A stretch of DNA of 64,000 nt from Fratercula arctica (lineage: Eukaryota; Chordata; Aves; Charadriiformes; Alcidae), in the NCBI GenBank assembly GCA_947846985.1, contig CANTUZ010000020.1, positions 4,417,959-4,481,958 on the forward strand, written 5' to 3'. Shown piece after piece: positions 28,600-41,195 of this stretch; within the stretch, counting starts at the first letter, position 1, and each line of letters starts with the position of its first letter. Both the position numbers and the translations under genes were made by a program. The notes beneath the pieces were generated by a model. It saw only the letters and a program-made list of their open reading frames with translations. It had not been told where the DNA came from and made no database searches.

Positions 28600-28775
28600 A
28601 TTCGTGACTTGCTGGTGGGCTCCCCGGGCGCTCGCCCGAGCCGGCCGCTCTCGCTGTCCCTCGCCTTACTGGAACCGATATTTCCCGGGGCCGAGCGCCC
28701 GCTGCGCGCCCTGCGAGCGGGTCGGGGCGAAGGGTGGCTTTGGGACCCGGCAGCAGCGTGTTTTGCACTCCCCAG
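28600..28775 (+). other. SOX13: candidate alternative SOX13 first exon
   Basis: CpG-dense segment ending CCCCAG|GTGAGTGC with the donor at 28776. Its composition is like the 25.7-kb candidate, and it lies closer to the coding exons. It could be an alternative promoter of SOX13, or an unrelated CpG island with a chance donor. The left border is uncertain. Confidence 0.4.
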
Positions 28776-31700
28776 GTGAGTGCTCAGGGCTGGTTTGGGG
28801 GGGATGGCGGGGGGGCTGCGTGCCTGCTGCCCCCGGGGTGACAGTGTGCTGTTGGCGGGCAGGGACATGGGTCCAGGCTGTGTCCCCTGGATGGAGCATC
28901 CTTAGGGATGCAGGGAATTGGGAGTTTGCTGGTGAGTGGGTAGGGTGATGCAGCGAATCCCTGTGGGATACGCTGGGCTGCGCGGGGACACTGCTCGCTG
29001 ACAGGGGAGCCGGGTCACCTCTGCTGTCCCCAGCCCTCGGCGCGGCCGTGGCTGCTCGGAGGATCCTGTCCGTCCTCCTCCGTACGGCAAAACCAAACAA
29101 ACTTTGATGGATTTTGGCAGGCTGGTGTCACAGCAGTGCTGGTGGCTCTGCGTTTGGGGGTCCCTCGCTGCAGGTCGGGGAGCCTCTGTGTCAGCAGAGC
29201 ATCGGGGACAGCCCGCGAGCCCCCGGCCCGTGCCTGCTAGCCATCCCGTCCTGCACGTGGAGCGCAGGGAGCCCCGCTTTGTCTGCCGGCCGCGAAGCCG
29301 CGTTCCTGCTTGCTCCAGCTTTATCCCATTGTAAACACTCAGGGCGGGTTTGTGTGGGGCCGGCTTTGTGCGTGCACGTGTAATTGCAGAAATCAGAAAA
29401 GCTTTTATGAGCGAAGCGACAACCTTTAACAGACGGCTGCGACCGATTGTCGGGACGCGCTTGTCAGTACAGCTCCGCTCTGCTTTCACGCCCTGCGAGT
29501 TGCCAGCCCCCGCTAATAAACCGCGTGCTGCTTATTTTCCTCCAGAAATACATTTAGTAAAAAGAAAAAGTAAATCCACTCGCAGGCAGGGCAGTGGCTA
29601 CCTCCAGCCTGCGATGCCGTGGAGAAAGCCGGCTGGCCTCTTTTGTTCTCTCCTGCGGCCGCGCCGCTGAACGGCAGCATCGCTACCAACGGGGGACTCG
29701 TCATGAAATTGTGTTGGTTTTTTTTTTTTCTCCTTTTTTCCCCCCCTCGGATAGAAAATCCCGATGGGTCAAAGCTTTTTGTGCGTCTGGTGGCGGGGCT
29801 GATGGAGGAGGTTGTGCTTGGCGGTGGTGGTGGTGGGGGGGGAAGAGCCCAGGCAGACGGGCAGCCCCCGGGGTCGGGCATTCCCCGGCTGGGGGGTCCC
29901 TGGCAGCGTCGCGGCCACCCCTGACCAGAGCCAGGGCCGGGCTACCCTCGGCTCCGCTGCTTTATTTTTCACAAACTTTGCAGAGTTTTGGGTTTCATTG
30001 CACTGTGGGTGGGAGGAAGATTCGGGCCGCTCGAAAGTTTTGCACCGTGCATCACTCATTTCCACCCCGTTTTAACCCAGTAAAGAAGAGGCGAAAGGGA
30101 AATAAATTAGCGCGGCTAGTGACATTTCTGCTGTAAAGTGTCTCGGTGCCTTTACCCCCATCCGGCACCTTTTGGGGAGTAATTTCAGGGGTGAAATCTG
30201 CTCCCTCGGGTTGAGCTGGTGCTTGCTGTGTGCCCCCCCCCCCCCACGGGTTGCTCCTCATGGCTTGTGGACGGCTGAGAAGTGCGTGGGCTCCTCCGGC
30301 ACGAGGAAAGTTGGCAGCGTCCAAAGGCATCGACTTTTGGAAAATTTTCTGCTGCTTGGAAGCCCTCCCACTCCGTCTCCACCTGCTCCAGGACCACATG
30401 TCCCAAGCTGGAACCGCTCCAGCCCCGAACAAGGGCCCTTGGTCTGCCCAGTCCCACCAGCTCGGCGGGGAGGGTGGCTGGGGAGGCGGGGGGAGGGTGG
30501 GGGTGCCCAACTCACATCAGAAACGTCCCGGCCGCTTGGATGGGTCGGTAAAAATAGGAGTAGGGGATGCAGCATCTGAATCTGCCTCAACAAAGCATTT
30601 AGGCGAGTGCGCTGGAGCACTTGGTGGAGGTGGAGGATCACCTTAGCTGAAACAGCCTCATCCCCTTCGCCTCCAAGCACCCCCCCCCAGCACCTCGCAC
30701 CCCCAACGGCTCTGCTTTTTGCTCAAATGTGTTGGTTTTTGAGGGGAAAACCACTTCTGCGAACGTTGTACCGGGAGGGAAGCTCCCTTCCCTGCCTTCT
30801 TGCCCTGTTCCCGCTTGCAGCCCTTCGGCTGAAGAATGCAAATGGGGAGATGGATCTGAAATATTTGAAATTCTGCTTCTCCATAATTTAATGCTCCATT
30901 ACTGCCCAGGCCTGCTGCAGGCATGTGACTGTTATAAAAGATGCAGTCTGGTGGCTGCTCCCCCCCCCCGTACCCCCGGGTGTCTTATCAGAGAGGAAGG
31001 AGATAACGTGGCTCATCATTAAAGCTGCCTGCAAGACCCCTGCCAGCACCCACTAGCCCCGGCCAAAATCTGCTGGCCCGAGTTATTATTTTTTAACTCT
31101 GCTTGGCGGAGGCAGCTCGTGGCAGTTCGTTGTGTGGCGGGGAGGGAAGAGGGTAAGATTATAAATTAAATATAGCGAAGAGAATTAAAAGAAGGTGGGG
31201 CAGCAGCGAGCCCCGTGGGGGTATTTGATCCTCTTTGGCCGTGCAAACTGGGGTTGTGGCGAGCTGGGCTGAGCCAGAGTCTGTCAGGAGAAGGAAGAGA
31301 GGATGGAGAAGCAGGTAGATAGAAATACTCCATGGCGTTGCCGGCACCACGCAGCAGCTTCTGCCGCCGCCGTGGGGCTGCTGCCTTCCCCTGCCACTGG
31401 GCTCCATGGTGGTACCCGGCGAGAGCCAGAAATGGAAACTCTTTGGATGTAAAAGTCAACCTGGGAAAGTCAGCGGGGCCCAGCACGGCCAGGCGACATG
31501 GCAGGGGCATTCCCCAGCAGAGAGGAGGGTTTTCACACCACCCATTGCAGCGCTAGTCACCTCCAGCGTTGTCACCTCCACTCATGCCTGGGAGGGGTGT
31601 GGGTTTGCAGTGAGCAGCCCTCATCCCCCGTAGTCTTCCTCCCTTGTTCTGGCTGGGTGTTGGTAACGCAGCGCGGCTCCGGGTTGTCGCCTTGTTCAGA

Positions 31701-32000
31701 GCCTGGAAAAACCACTCGTTTTGAAGAAGCTGAGCTGGGTGATGGTGGTGGTGAGGGTTTGGACTGCAGCAGATGTGCCGGGGTCGCAGAGACGTCTGCT
31801 CTGCTCCCCACGCTGGCTGGCCAGGCCACTGGGGAGCCAGTCCCCCGTGCTGGGCAGCCCACAGCCCCCTTGCCACCACCCCATGGCTGGCAGGGTGCTT
31901 TGTCCCCACCGTGTCCCTGTGGGATGAGGAGAGGAGAAGCAGATCGGGGTGGGGAGAGGAAAGGACCGAGGTTAAAGAGACTGGCCAGGCGCTGAGCGCG
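28776..32000. other. presumed SOX13 intron 1 or intergenic, middle part
   Basis: No coding gene recognised. AT-richer islands at about 29380-29580 and 30830-31025 stand out; the latter has a perfect octamer ATGCAAAT at 30836-30843. They may be conserved non-coding elements. Long frames such as 31773-32768 are driven by GC content and repeats. Confidence 0.4.
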
Positions 32001-32008
32001 CAGCTTAT

Positions 32009-32168
32009 CCCCGGTGTCCTGTCACTGGGGACATGTGGGTGCCTCTCGTCCCCGGTGTCCTGTCACTGGGGACATGTGGGTGCCTCTCGTCCCCGGTGTC
32101 CTGTCACTGGGGACATGTGGGTGCCTCTCGTCCCTGGTGTCCTGTCACTGGGGACATGTGGGTGCCTG
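32009..32168. repeat. 41-bp minisatellite, four copies
   Basis: A unit beginning CCCCGGTGTCCTGTCACTGG and running through ACATGTGGGTGCCTCTCGT repeats at 32009, 32050, 32091 and 32132 with a 41-bp period. The copies are nearly identical, indicating recent expansion. Confidence 0.95.
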
Positions 32169-32488
32169 GAGCCACTGCAGCAGAAACTGGGGACCGCGCA
32201 GAGCTGGGACAAAGCCCAGGGCAGGGCGAGCGTGGCTGCGGGGCTGAGGGGTGTCTGTGTGTGCACGGGTGTGCGAGCTCCGAGCTGGGCAGGAGGGTCA
32301 CCCAATGGTTCACCTGCCAAAAGCAAGCTGACGTGGGAAGGGTTTAGAAAACCCTCTTCGAAAAGCCTCTGCCCTGGCCGAGGCTGGCAGCCCTGCCCGC
32401 TGCCTGCTGCCTGCCCGCTGCCTGCCCTGCCCACTGCCTGCCCACCAGGGCGTAGGGGAATGCCAGAGCCCGGCTTATCTTTTGTCTG

Positions 32489-32517
32489 GAACAATAGAGG
32501 GCTTGGCCCTATTGTTC
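32489..32517. promoter_or_regulatory. inverted SOX-site pair C
   Basis: GAACAATAG at 32489-32497 and its exact reverse complement CTATTGTTC at 32509-32517 are separated by 11 bp. A third SOX-like sequence, CTTTTGTC, lies just upstream near 32479-32486. Opposed AACAAT sites are the arrangement used by dimerising SOX proteins. Function is inferred. Confidence 0.5.
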
Positions 32518-32599
32518 TTACCTTGCACGCCCAGGCGGAAAACCAGTCCCCTGGGGCAGGGGCTTGCACACCAGCGTGCCTGTGTGTGCAGGAGGGGGT

Positions 32600-32660
32600 T
32601 TACGGGCAGGGCTGGCAGGGACGGGCAGGGCTGGCAGGGACAGGCAGCGCTGGCAGGGCC
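32600..32660. repeat. short tandem GGGCAGGGCTGGCAGGGAC repeats
   Basis: A 19-bp unit is repeated about three times with small changes. It has low complexity and no coding function. Confidence 0.75.
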
Positions 32661-33884
32661 ATCCTCGCCAATCTGTGCTTCTGCCCGGGGGCAGCCCTGC
32701 AGGTGAATTCCCCAGGGGCGGGAGAGACGGCAGCTCGGGACCTTTCCTGCTCATTTTCCACGCCGTGACACCGGGATTTCAGGAGCTGGAGGGTTAATTT
32801 GGGGGAGGTCCCCAGTCTGGAGGGGACCCTCCTGTACCAGTGCAGGCTGCAGCATGGGCAGAGGCAGGGCAATATTTGCTTCCTTGGAGGCTCTCGGGCT
32901 GTGATTCGGGTCTCCAGGTGCAAACACTGGCCTTTGGGCTCCCCCTGCCCTGTCCTTCCTGCTGCGTTGCCTCGGGTCTGTGGGTCTATCCTGGGAACTG
33001 GCTTGAGGAACACTCATTTTTGCAGGGAATGTGTGTGTTTTCAAGCAAGGCTAGTAGTTGGGACTGGACACTGGACGCGGCTCTTGGTGCAACAGCCCAG
33101 GGGAGAACACAGCTTGAAGCCAGCGCTGGCTGGGAGCATCTCAGGCTGCAAACCACAGCTCTGCCATCCCTTACAGCCCTCCCTGCCCTTCATTTAGTGG
33201 GGGGGCAAAGCAAGGCTGACCCATCCCCATGGGGCTCCTGGCCCCATCAGCCCAGCAGCCATGTGGCTCCAGCAGCCAGGGTGGCCATAAAACGCCTCCA
33301 GGTCCCTCTTGTCGTCCCTGTGTGCCAGAGACACTGCCCCCCCACCCCCCCTCCCCACGGCACACAAGTGGCAGCAGGGTGCATGTTCCTGCCTGCGTCT
33401 GCCTGCGCAGGCAGAGCACAACTGTGCCTGCCCGCAGCCCCGCTAAAGCCACGCAGGGGAACGTGCCGGGACGTGGCACGTGGTGGCAGGAGCTGCCAAA
33501 GCCCCTCGCTGGAGAGAGCAGGCTCAGGGACCCCAGGGGAAATGGGGATACGGGGCGGGGGGACAGGTGGCATCGGGCACAAAGAGCCCCTTGTGCGCTG
33601 GGGTGTGCTGCGGGAGCCCCGTGTGGCTGGGGGCAATTGGACACCCCCTTGCAAACGGGGAGGGCTGGCAGCTCTGAGTGCCTCTGCCCTCGTCCATGCT
33701 GGGGTTTTGTTGTGCAAGGAAAACGATCCCCGCGGGCCAGTAAAAGCTTGTTCCCAAATCTCTCAGCTCCCCCGGAGGAGAGAAGCCCGGCTGGGAGCTG
33801 CTGCACAACCAGGATTTTGTGGGCTTTAAGTTTCTCCGAAGCGAGAGGGGAGAGGAGGGGTGAGGTGCGAACCCAGCCCTGCAG

Positions 33885-33928
33885 GAGGGTCGTGGTTCGG
33901 AGGGTCGCGGTTCGGAGGGTCGCGGCCG
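33885..33928. repeat. 15-bp tandem GGTTCGGAGGGTCGC, about three copies
   Basis: GGAGGGTCGTGGTTC, GGAGGGTCGCGGTTC and GGAGGGTCGCGGCCG are in direct succession. Confidence 0.85.
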
Positions 33929-34312
33929 CAGGATCCCTGGGGTGCTACAGCGGGACGGGGTGGTGGGGGGTCCCCCCCAGAGCCGGGGGTCTCTCCCTGA
34001 GCCGAAATAATGGTAGCGATAAAAATGGCATGAACCAGACCCCTGCTCCCCTCCCGCGATTTCTCTCTCGCAAAGTGAGACCTGCCCCGTTAACACGACC
34101 GAGGCGATGCCGGGTGCGAGCCCCGTTGAGGCTGCTGGAGGATGCTCTGTCTCACCCACGGGGCGCAGAGCAATGGGGCGGGGGTGATCTACCTCCCAGG
34201 CTGTGAACACAGCAGCCTGAACCCACACCCTAAGTTAGGGGTAACGCCATCAAAGTGACCGCGGCTTACATTAATAAGGGAGAGAAGTCAGGCCGAAAGT
34301 GTTTTCCTTGGC

Positions 34313-34328
34313 GGGGGGGGGGGGGGGG
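34313..34328. repeat. G16 homopolymer
   Basis: Uninterrupted G run. The matching C22 run lies at 34948-34969. Both are assembly-risk sites. Confidence 0.9.
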
Positions 34329-34947
34329 TTCTTCACCCAGGCTCAGCCAGGCATGGCGCTCTGAGCTGCAGGAGCGGGGTCAGGGTTGCCGTTAGAAAGG
34401 GATGGGATGTTTTGGGGACAACGATGGACAGATACAGGCACCGAGCACCCGTCCTTCAGGCTGCCTTTTCTTTGGAGGAGGAGGTTGGCGGTGGCCCCGG
34501 CGGCTTGTGGGGCAGCTCCCGTCATGCCAGCAGAAAAAAAAAAAAATAATAAATCTGTTGCTGAAATGTCAAGCGGCCCCAGCAGCTGGAGCTCCCCCCC
34601 ACCCTGCCCCCAGTTTGGGCAGCAGCTGGGAAGGGCGAAGGGGCTCCGCGGAGCTTTTGTCCCTCCGTGTCCGAGCCTGGGTGCGTGGACTTGTTTGCTG
34701 CAGCTCAGGATCCCCGTGCAAAGGGACCCCGGGGGTTTCCGGGGCGCTGCAGGGTGTGGGGCGCTGCAGGCGGAAGAGCGGCCCCATGATTTTCGGATAC
34801 TACCTTGGGCTGGGGTGCTGTGCGTGAGAGGGGCCGGGGCCGGCTCCGAGCATCCTTTTCGGTGCGCTTGTGTTGTGCGCGGCTCACCCAAGGGGGACCA
34901 CGAGTGCGAAAAAGATGGGATGGCCCCCTCCCAAAAAATGACACACA

Positions 34948-34969
34948 CCCCCCCCCCCCCCCCCCCCCC
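34948..34969. repeat. C22 homopolymer
   Basis: Uninterrupted C run following an ACACAC dinucleotide tract. Confidence 0.9.
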
Positions 34970-35439
34970 AAAGCCTGGTGTTGGCTGGAAAAATGATGAC
35001 ATTATTGGAAGGTGGTAAAATGCCACGAGAAGCTCAGCGAGGGGAGGGGGTGACGGACACTGGCCGATGCCATGGGGTGGACCGTGGGGCTGTGCCAAAA
35101 TGGCAGCAGGTCCTGCGTGCCACAAGGCTCACTGTGTCCCCTGTGTCACGGCGCGTGGAAAAAGGGTTCGGAAAGCCCATCCCCAGCCCGGGAGGTGCAG
35201 GGCAGATCACGCTCAAGGCGGGTGAGCCCCGTGTCCTTTTTTTTTTTTTTTTCTTTTCTAAGCAGGAGAGGAAAAGGGTCAGATGTCTTTGCCCCTCCGT
35301 CATGCGATAGGAAAGTATTGTTTACGAAGCAGCCGAGTCAAACGTGCCCTCCGCTCTGCCTGGAAACGCTGAGTGAGTGAAATTACACAAAAACGACACC
35401 GAGATTGGCCTCCCTGATAAGGCCGAGGGCCGCTTTTGG

Positions 35440-35547
35440 GTGAGGGGAGGACAGAAACTGCGAAGAAAAGGAGGGAGACGCGCTAACTGCGGTCCCTTGC
35501 TGCGCCCGTGCCCTGCCGGCATCACCGCGCCGTCCCGCCGGGGCTGG
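35440..35547 (+). other. third CpG-rich segment ending in a GTGAGT donor
   Basis: CpG-dense sequence ending GGGGCTGG|GTGAGTCG with the donor at 35548. It is weaker than the two upstream candidates and is listed because it could serve as another SOX13 5'-UTR exon. Confidence 0.25.
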
Positions 35548-38500
35548 GTGAGTCGTCCCCATCCTTCGCCTCCCGCTATGGAGTTGGGGGGGGGGTGGTG
35601 GTGGTGGTGGAGAGATTCGTTATTTGCTCTGAGTTGGCTGATTTTTTTTTTTTTTTTTAAATTTCTTTCCCATAATTGATCGGTTGATTGATGAAGGCTG
35701 GTTAAATTGGGGAGCGGGGCGATGGAACGCGCCGATGCCTGTGCTGGGGTGGTGGGAGGGGGTTTGGGAGCAGCCCCCAGGGCCTGCGCGGGGTCCCAGG
35801 GACCTGGCGCCTCCCCCAACACCCCCTGTGTGGGGGGGGGGTCAGCCACTTGTGGCATCGGTGGGACCGTGGGGCTCATCCAGCCACCCTGGTGCTGGGT
35901 GTAAAGGCTCAGCATCCATGAGCTGGGCAGGTTTCACTGCCCGTTGCTTTTGCGTCCAGGCAAAGCCTCGTGCGGAGGAGGGAACTCGTTCTAAAAATCG
36001 GTTTCTGATGCAGAAAAAAGGAAAGAAAAGAGTAAATGCCCTTTTTTCAGAATTCCTCCCTCCTCGCGCTTCCCCTGCGTCTGCCCTTGTGAACACGCTG
36101 GGGTATTTCTGTCTGTCACTGACGTGTAACGCAGGGGAAGGCAGGAACGGCAGAGGCCAGGGAGGCAATAGGAAGGGGCTCTTGGAAAATATTAAAAATG
36201 TGGGGTTTGCGCTTTTCCCTGGAGCGTTTAGACCTGCGGGGAAAGGGAGTTTCTTCTTTCAGCCCATCTCCCCCTCGGAGCAAAGCGCTGGCCTCTGCCG
36301 AGCATCCCCTTCTCTGCCGCGCACCCCCCGGGGCTGCCAGATGCTTAAAGATGCTTTACACCACGTAACCTTCCCCGGACAAGAAACCCATCTGCCTGCA
36401 AAGCCGGGGACGGTGGGAGGAGATTTTTTTTCCTTATCAATACGTCTTCTTGAGTGGAAGGAAAAAAAAAAACAAACAAAACAAAAAACATCCTGCAGAC
36501 TGTCTAGTCTTGAGGCCAGGAAACGGGAATGACCAGCGCAGTCCCCGGCCATCACGTGGGCCGTCGCTGGGATTGTTCCCGCGCCTTCTTCCTCCGGGCT
36601 TTGCACGGTTTTAAATAATTCCAGCGCGACGGAGTTTCCTCCGCTTCCCTGATGAGATCATTCCCCGTCTAATAAATCTCGCGGCCAGGAAGTTCCACCT
36701 GAGGTTCAGTTTAATTTTTCCCCTACTTAAAACCATCCTATCGCTCATCCCGGTAAAGGAAAAATGTGTTTGGGTCGTGGCTGTGAAGGCGGTGGACTTG
36801 TGCCCAGTTTACACCCGGGGGAAGGATCCGACTGCCTCCTTGTCTTTGATTTTATTGTTTGGATGGTTGTAAAACTACTGGCTGGTTTTTGTCCGCATCC
36901 TAACGCAGGCGGGTTCACAGGAGGTGGCATCCCCGGATTTTGGGTCGCGGAGGCACAGCCGGGCGGTGGAGGGGGGGGGTCCCAGCAAAGCCCTGGTGCT
37001 GGGGGGCAATGCGGGCAGGGTGAGTAATCCTTTACGCCAAGACAGGAAAGCGTTTTGCAGTGATGTGTCCCTCTGCCATCTCATAAGAAACCAGAGGAAG
37101 GTGAGCAAACCTGCCTCAGAAGCACTGTGAAACCAGCAGTGAGCTGGAAGTTGTTACTAAGGGGTGGGGGGAGCCGGGAGGCTGGGACACGGCCCAGTGA
37201 AAACGTGCGCCGGGATGGATCCAATGGACCCGTGTACCCACAGGGGTGCTTGTCTTGTGCTTGTCTCATCGTTATCGCGGGAGGCTTCGTTTCCCCATTC
37301 CCACCCGGAGCATCCCGCGTGTCCATCGCCGCCGCCTTGGGTCCGGCCAGTGCCGAGGCAGAGGACGGAGAGGACAGTTCCGCACTGCAGGGATGGGGCG
37401 CAAAGTGGATTCCGTCAAGTGGGATTATTCCAGGAGACTCAGAAAAGCAGGAGCTGAGTCTCTGAGGACAGAGCTGCCCTCTCAGGACTCGATCTGCTGC
37501 AGCTTAGTGCTCACACGAGCCGTCGGCCAGTGCCCCGAGACACCCAGCACGGAGCTGGGACCTGCTGGTGTACAGAGGCGATGGAAGACTCAGATTGAGC
37601 AACCCAGATCCTCTGCTTCCCCCTGCCACAGCCTAAGAACGCATCTTTTTTTCTCCCTGGCTTGCAAGTGTTCGACTTAAGTGAATTTAGTGATTAATAC
37701 GGGTTATTTTCTCTCTCTCTCCTCAAGTTTTGAATAGCAGGATTGATTCGATTTCCCCCTGAACCTCTGAAGGGCTTCTCTGCTGGCATGCATCAGAGAG
37801 ATATGCATTTCATTAGCGGCCCCGGCGATGGCCCGGAGGCCTTTGAAGAAGGCAGGTTGGGGGTTTTTTTTTGGATAGAATTAGTAAATGCTATGCTAGC
37901 TGGTTGTAATTGCTTTAGGGTTAAATCTTCCAAGTGCCGTGCAGTAATAGGAGACCTGCGTTGCTGCTTTTCATCTCGGTAGATGGAGAATTGATGCTCC
38001 CCACCCCCAAAGAGCTGTAACGTGGCAGCGCCGAGGCTGCGGCTGCAGGAACCCTTCCGAGGGCGAAGGGGGAGATCCCAGGGGCACCAGGATGGGGGTC
38101 CCGGGCCCGGTCGGGGAGGGGACAGAGGGGGCCGGGGCGGAAGGTGGGGTGCTCAGGGTGGCACATGCAGAGTGTGAGCCCCTGCTCCTTCCTGCGCCGG
38201 CCGTTCCCGGGAGTTTCCGTGATGCTGATGCTCTCGCCATCGCGTCACCGCTTTGCTCTGACCCTGTAGAGATGTTTCTGGAGGCTGTTATCCTTCAACT
38301 GGGGAGAGAAATTGTCTTCAGGGAGCTGACGGTGGATGGAGGTTGGACAAAGACCGGTCTGTTTTGTGTGGACAGTGGGAAATCCCAGCTCCTGCTGATG
38401 CCAGAGCTTTTCCCATGGGACCCCAAGTCTGGCCAGGATGGAGAGGGGCAGTTGGGGTCTGGGGGCAGGGGGGTCTCTCTGGACTGGTGAAGTTGCCGCT

Positions 38501-41172
38501 GGGCAGGACGTACCTGGCAGCTCACGTGGGCATCATCCTGCCCGTGGCAGGGCTGAGCACACAGGGACCAGCCAGCTGCCCGGTCCTGCGCTTGCTGGGC
38601 GCTTATTGCTGCCCCTCTGTCCCCTGGGGCATTACGCTCCCAAAATGCCCCCCACATCCCCCAGCCTGCCAAAGATCTCCCTTCTCGGCGCTGATTTTGC
38701 AGCTTTTCCGGCAACCTGAGCTCTCGGCAGCAGATGGAGGTTGCGGCTTTCCGTGGGAGCGCCGCTGACAGGTAAGATGTTAAGAACACGAGCGTTTGAG
38801 GGTGCGCGGGAGCGTTGGCTCGCGCTCGCTCCCCCAAACGCCGCGTGTTTCCGTTGCTGCAGCACCCCGCTCCGCGGGGCAGCAGGGATGGGTGCGCGCC
38901 TGTGACGCAGCCCCACGGGGGGGGACACACACGTGTCCTGCGAGTGCCGCTGCTCCGACCGCCTGCAGGGACACATGGAGCCGTGGCTCTCACCTGGCGA
39001 CAGCACCGCTGGGGCTGAATGCATTCAGCATCCACGTGCCGTCTGGCTTTAAAACCTGCTTTTTCAGAAGCAGCAAACCCCAAGGTCTTAGACTTTCTGC
39101 CCTGTTTCACCGACAGCGTGTAGAAAACATGTTGGCATCCCCCTCCATGCACAGCTGGGGGTGGCAGAGCCCGCATCCCCCGCTGCCGCCTGCTTTGGCC
39201 TTCCTGGGGAATAACCTGCTGTCACGGGATGCTCCGCATCCCCGGGGGATGATGGCAGCCCCGTGAACTTCCCTCGGCCGTCCCTGGCCATCCCTGCCCG
39301 GGCACGGTGGAGGAAGCCATCCATTCTTTTATGTGTGAAGGCACGCCGGGCGGAAACGGCCCCGAAAGGACATTCCAAGTCTGGCAGGAAAGCGGCCCGC
39401 TCGTCTGGCAGGAGATGGGCTATTGTCTGTCCCATTGGCCAGCCGGGATTCCTCGGGCCCTGCTTGGAAGAAGAAAACGTCCGTGTATGTCTTATTTTTT
39501 CCTCTGCCCTTTCTCGAGGGGGTGCCGGGGGCTGCGAGCGCTGCACGTGGCTGGTGCGTGCTCGGCGACGGTGTTGCGCCACCCCGGCTCTTGTTGGCGT
39601 TGCTGGTTTTTACTCCTATGGTGTTTTCCCCCTCGGGATTTTGCCCTGCGTGTTTCTGGGTGGGTTACCTGGGCCGTGGAGGCAGGATGCGGCCGTGGGG
39701 TGAGCACTTCGTGCTGCTCGGGGTGGGTGGGTTTGTTTTGGGTTGACTGGGTACCACGCTCTGCTCCTGAAGGGAGGAGTCTGCCATAACCCGTGAACCG
39801 ACAGCTTTCTGCTGTAATTGGAGAGAAAGAGGAAAATAAAAGCCCAAGAGCCTCTCCTGCTGCTCCAGTCAACCTGACGGCAGGTGGGGGCAAGGCCAGC
39901 CCAAAAATCTGGGCAGCCCAGCTCCCCCAGCCATCCGCCAGCCACTCTCCCCAGTCCCACCTCTGCGGGATCCCTTTGCCCCCCAGTTCCCTGGGGTGGG
40001 ATCAGCCCCGAGGCGAGGGGCAGGATCAGCCCTGAGTTGAGGGGCAGGATCAGCCCCAAGGCAGACATGCTGCGGCGTGGGGTGGGGATGCTCTGGAATG
40101 GGGCAGGGATGCTCTGGAATGGGGCAGGGATGCGGGACCATTCCCGCACTCCCATCCTCTCTCCCGGGGATGCGGCCATGCCGCAGTGCTGCTGCCCCGA
40201 GCCAAGCATCCCTGTGGCTCTTCCTCACACCCTGGCAGCGCGGGAAACTTCATGTGTTTGTGGCTTTCTGGCCTCTTGCACTCTCTGGTATTTTCGCAAG
40301 GAGCCTGGGTTTCACGGAACCTGCTTCATCCCTGCCCAAGCCAGGGGCAGATGCCCCCCATGCCTTTGGGAAGACTCGCCTGCCGTCGTCCTCCTCCTCC
40401 AGCCGCCCTGAGAGCAGAAACCCTTTCCGTATGGCCACAGGCAGGTTCTGCTGCGGGGACAAAGCCTGGTCCAGCCGGCACCACACCTTTGCCGGGCAGC
40501 TTTTTGGCTTTTCTTCCCCTTGCTGCTTTGTGCCGGCGGGGCGATGCTGGCAGCCCCCCTCTCGGCAAAGTCAGAGCCCGCACAAGTGCCGGAGAGGGGG
40601 CTCTGGGTGCCCGGGGTGGGGGGTCTCAGCGTCCCCCCGGTGCTTCCCAAGTTGCTGCGGTGCCGGGCAGGGTGGGGGTTCGCTGGCGCCTCGGCATCCC
40701 CCGGCCTTTCGAGCTGTTGTGCCGTGACACAACCGGGGCCGATAGGATCGGCTGGCAGGCAGGAAGGGTGGCACGGCCACCGGGAGAATTGCAGGACGTG
40801 CCGTTGCGGGGTACAAATGGAGAAAGAAAAGCTGCCCGGCAGCTGGCTGTCGCCATCCCAAAAATCTCAGTCCTTGGAACTTGCTGGGTGGGATTTCGGA
40901 GACGAGGTGAGTGCAGTGATGCCTGAAGAGCTTTAGGGCTTCCACGCTTGTGAGATGAGCCCCCCTCGTGCTCTCCAAAGTGCCGTGCCCGGAGGAAGCA
41001 GCCCCGCGGGTCCCTGGTCCCTCACTGAGGACTCGTGGCTCCCTGATGGGTCCAGGTTTTGGTCCTCAAGGCTGGCACTTCGCATCCCAACACCATTCCC
41101 TCCCTTCCCCTCCTCCCTTCATTAAATGGGAAACATTAAAGGCAAAGATCTGTTACACTCCCTGTGCCAAGG

Positions 41173-41195
41173 CAATTGTTCCTATCCCTATTGTC
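41173..41195. promoter_or_regulatory. SOX-motif pair D
   Basis: CAATTGTTC at 41173-41181 and CTATTGTC at 41188-41195 lie in the same orientation within 23 bp. Confidence 0.35.

Noticed and set aside
31773..33829. Two frames over 320 residues on the plus strand (31773-32768 and 32840-33829)
   Set aside because: The first crosses the 41-bp minisatellite, and both have compositions expected of GC-rich non-coding DNA. No family resemblance.
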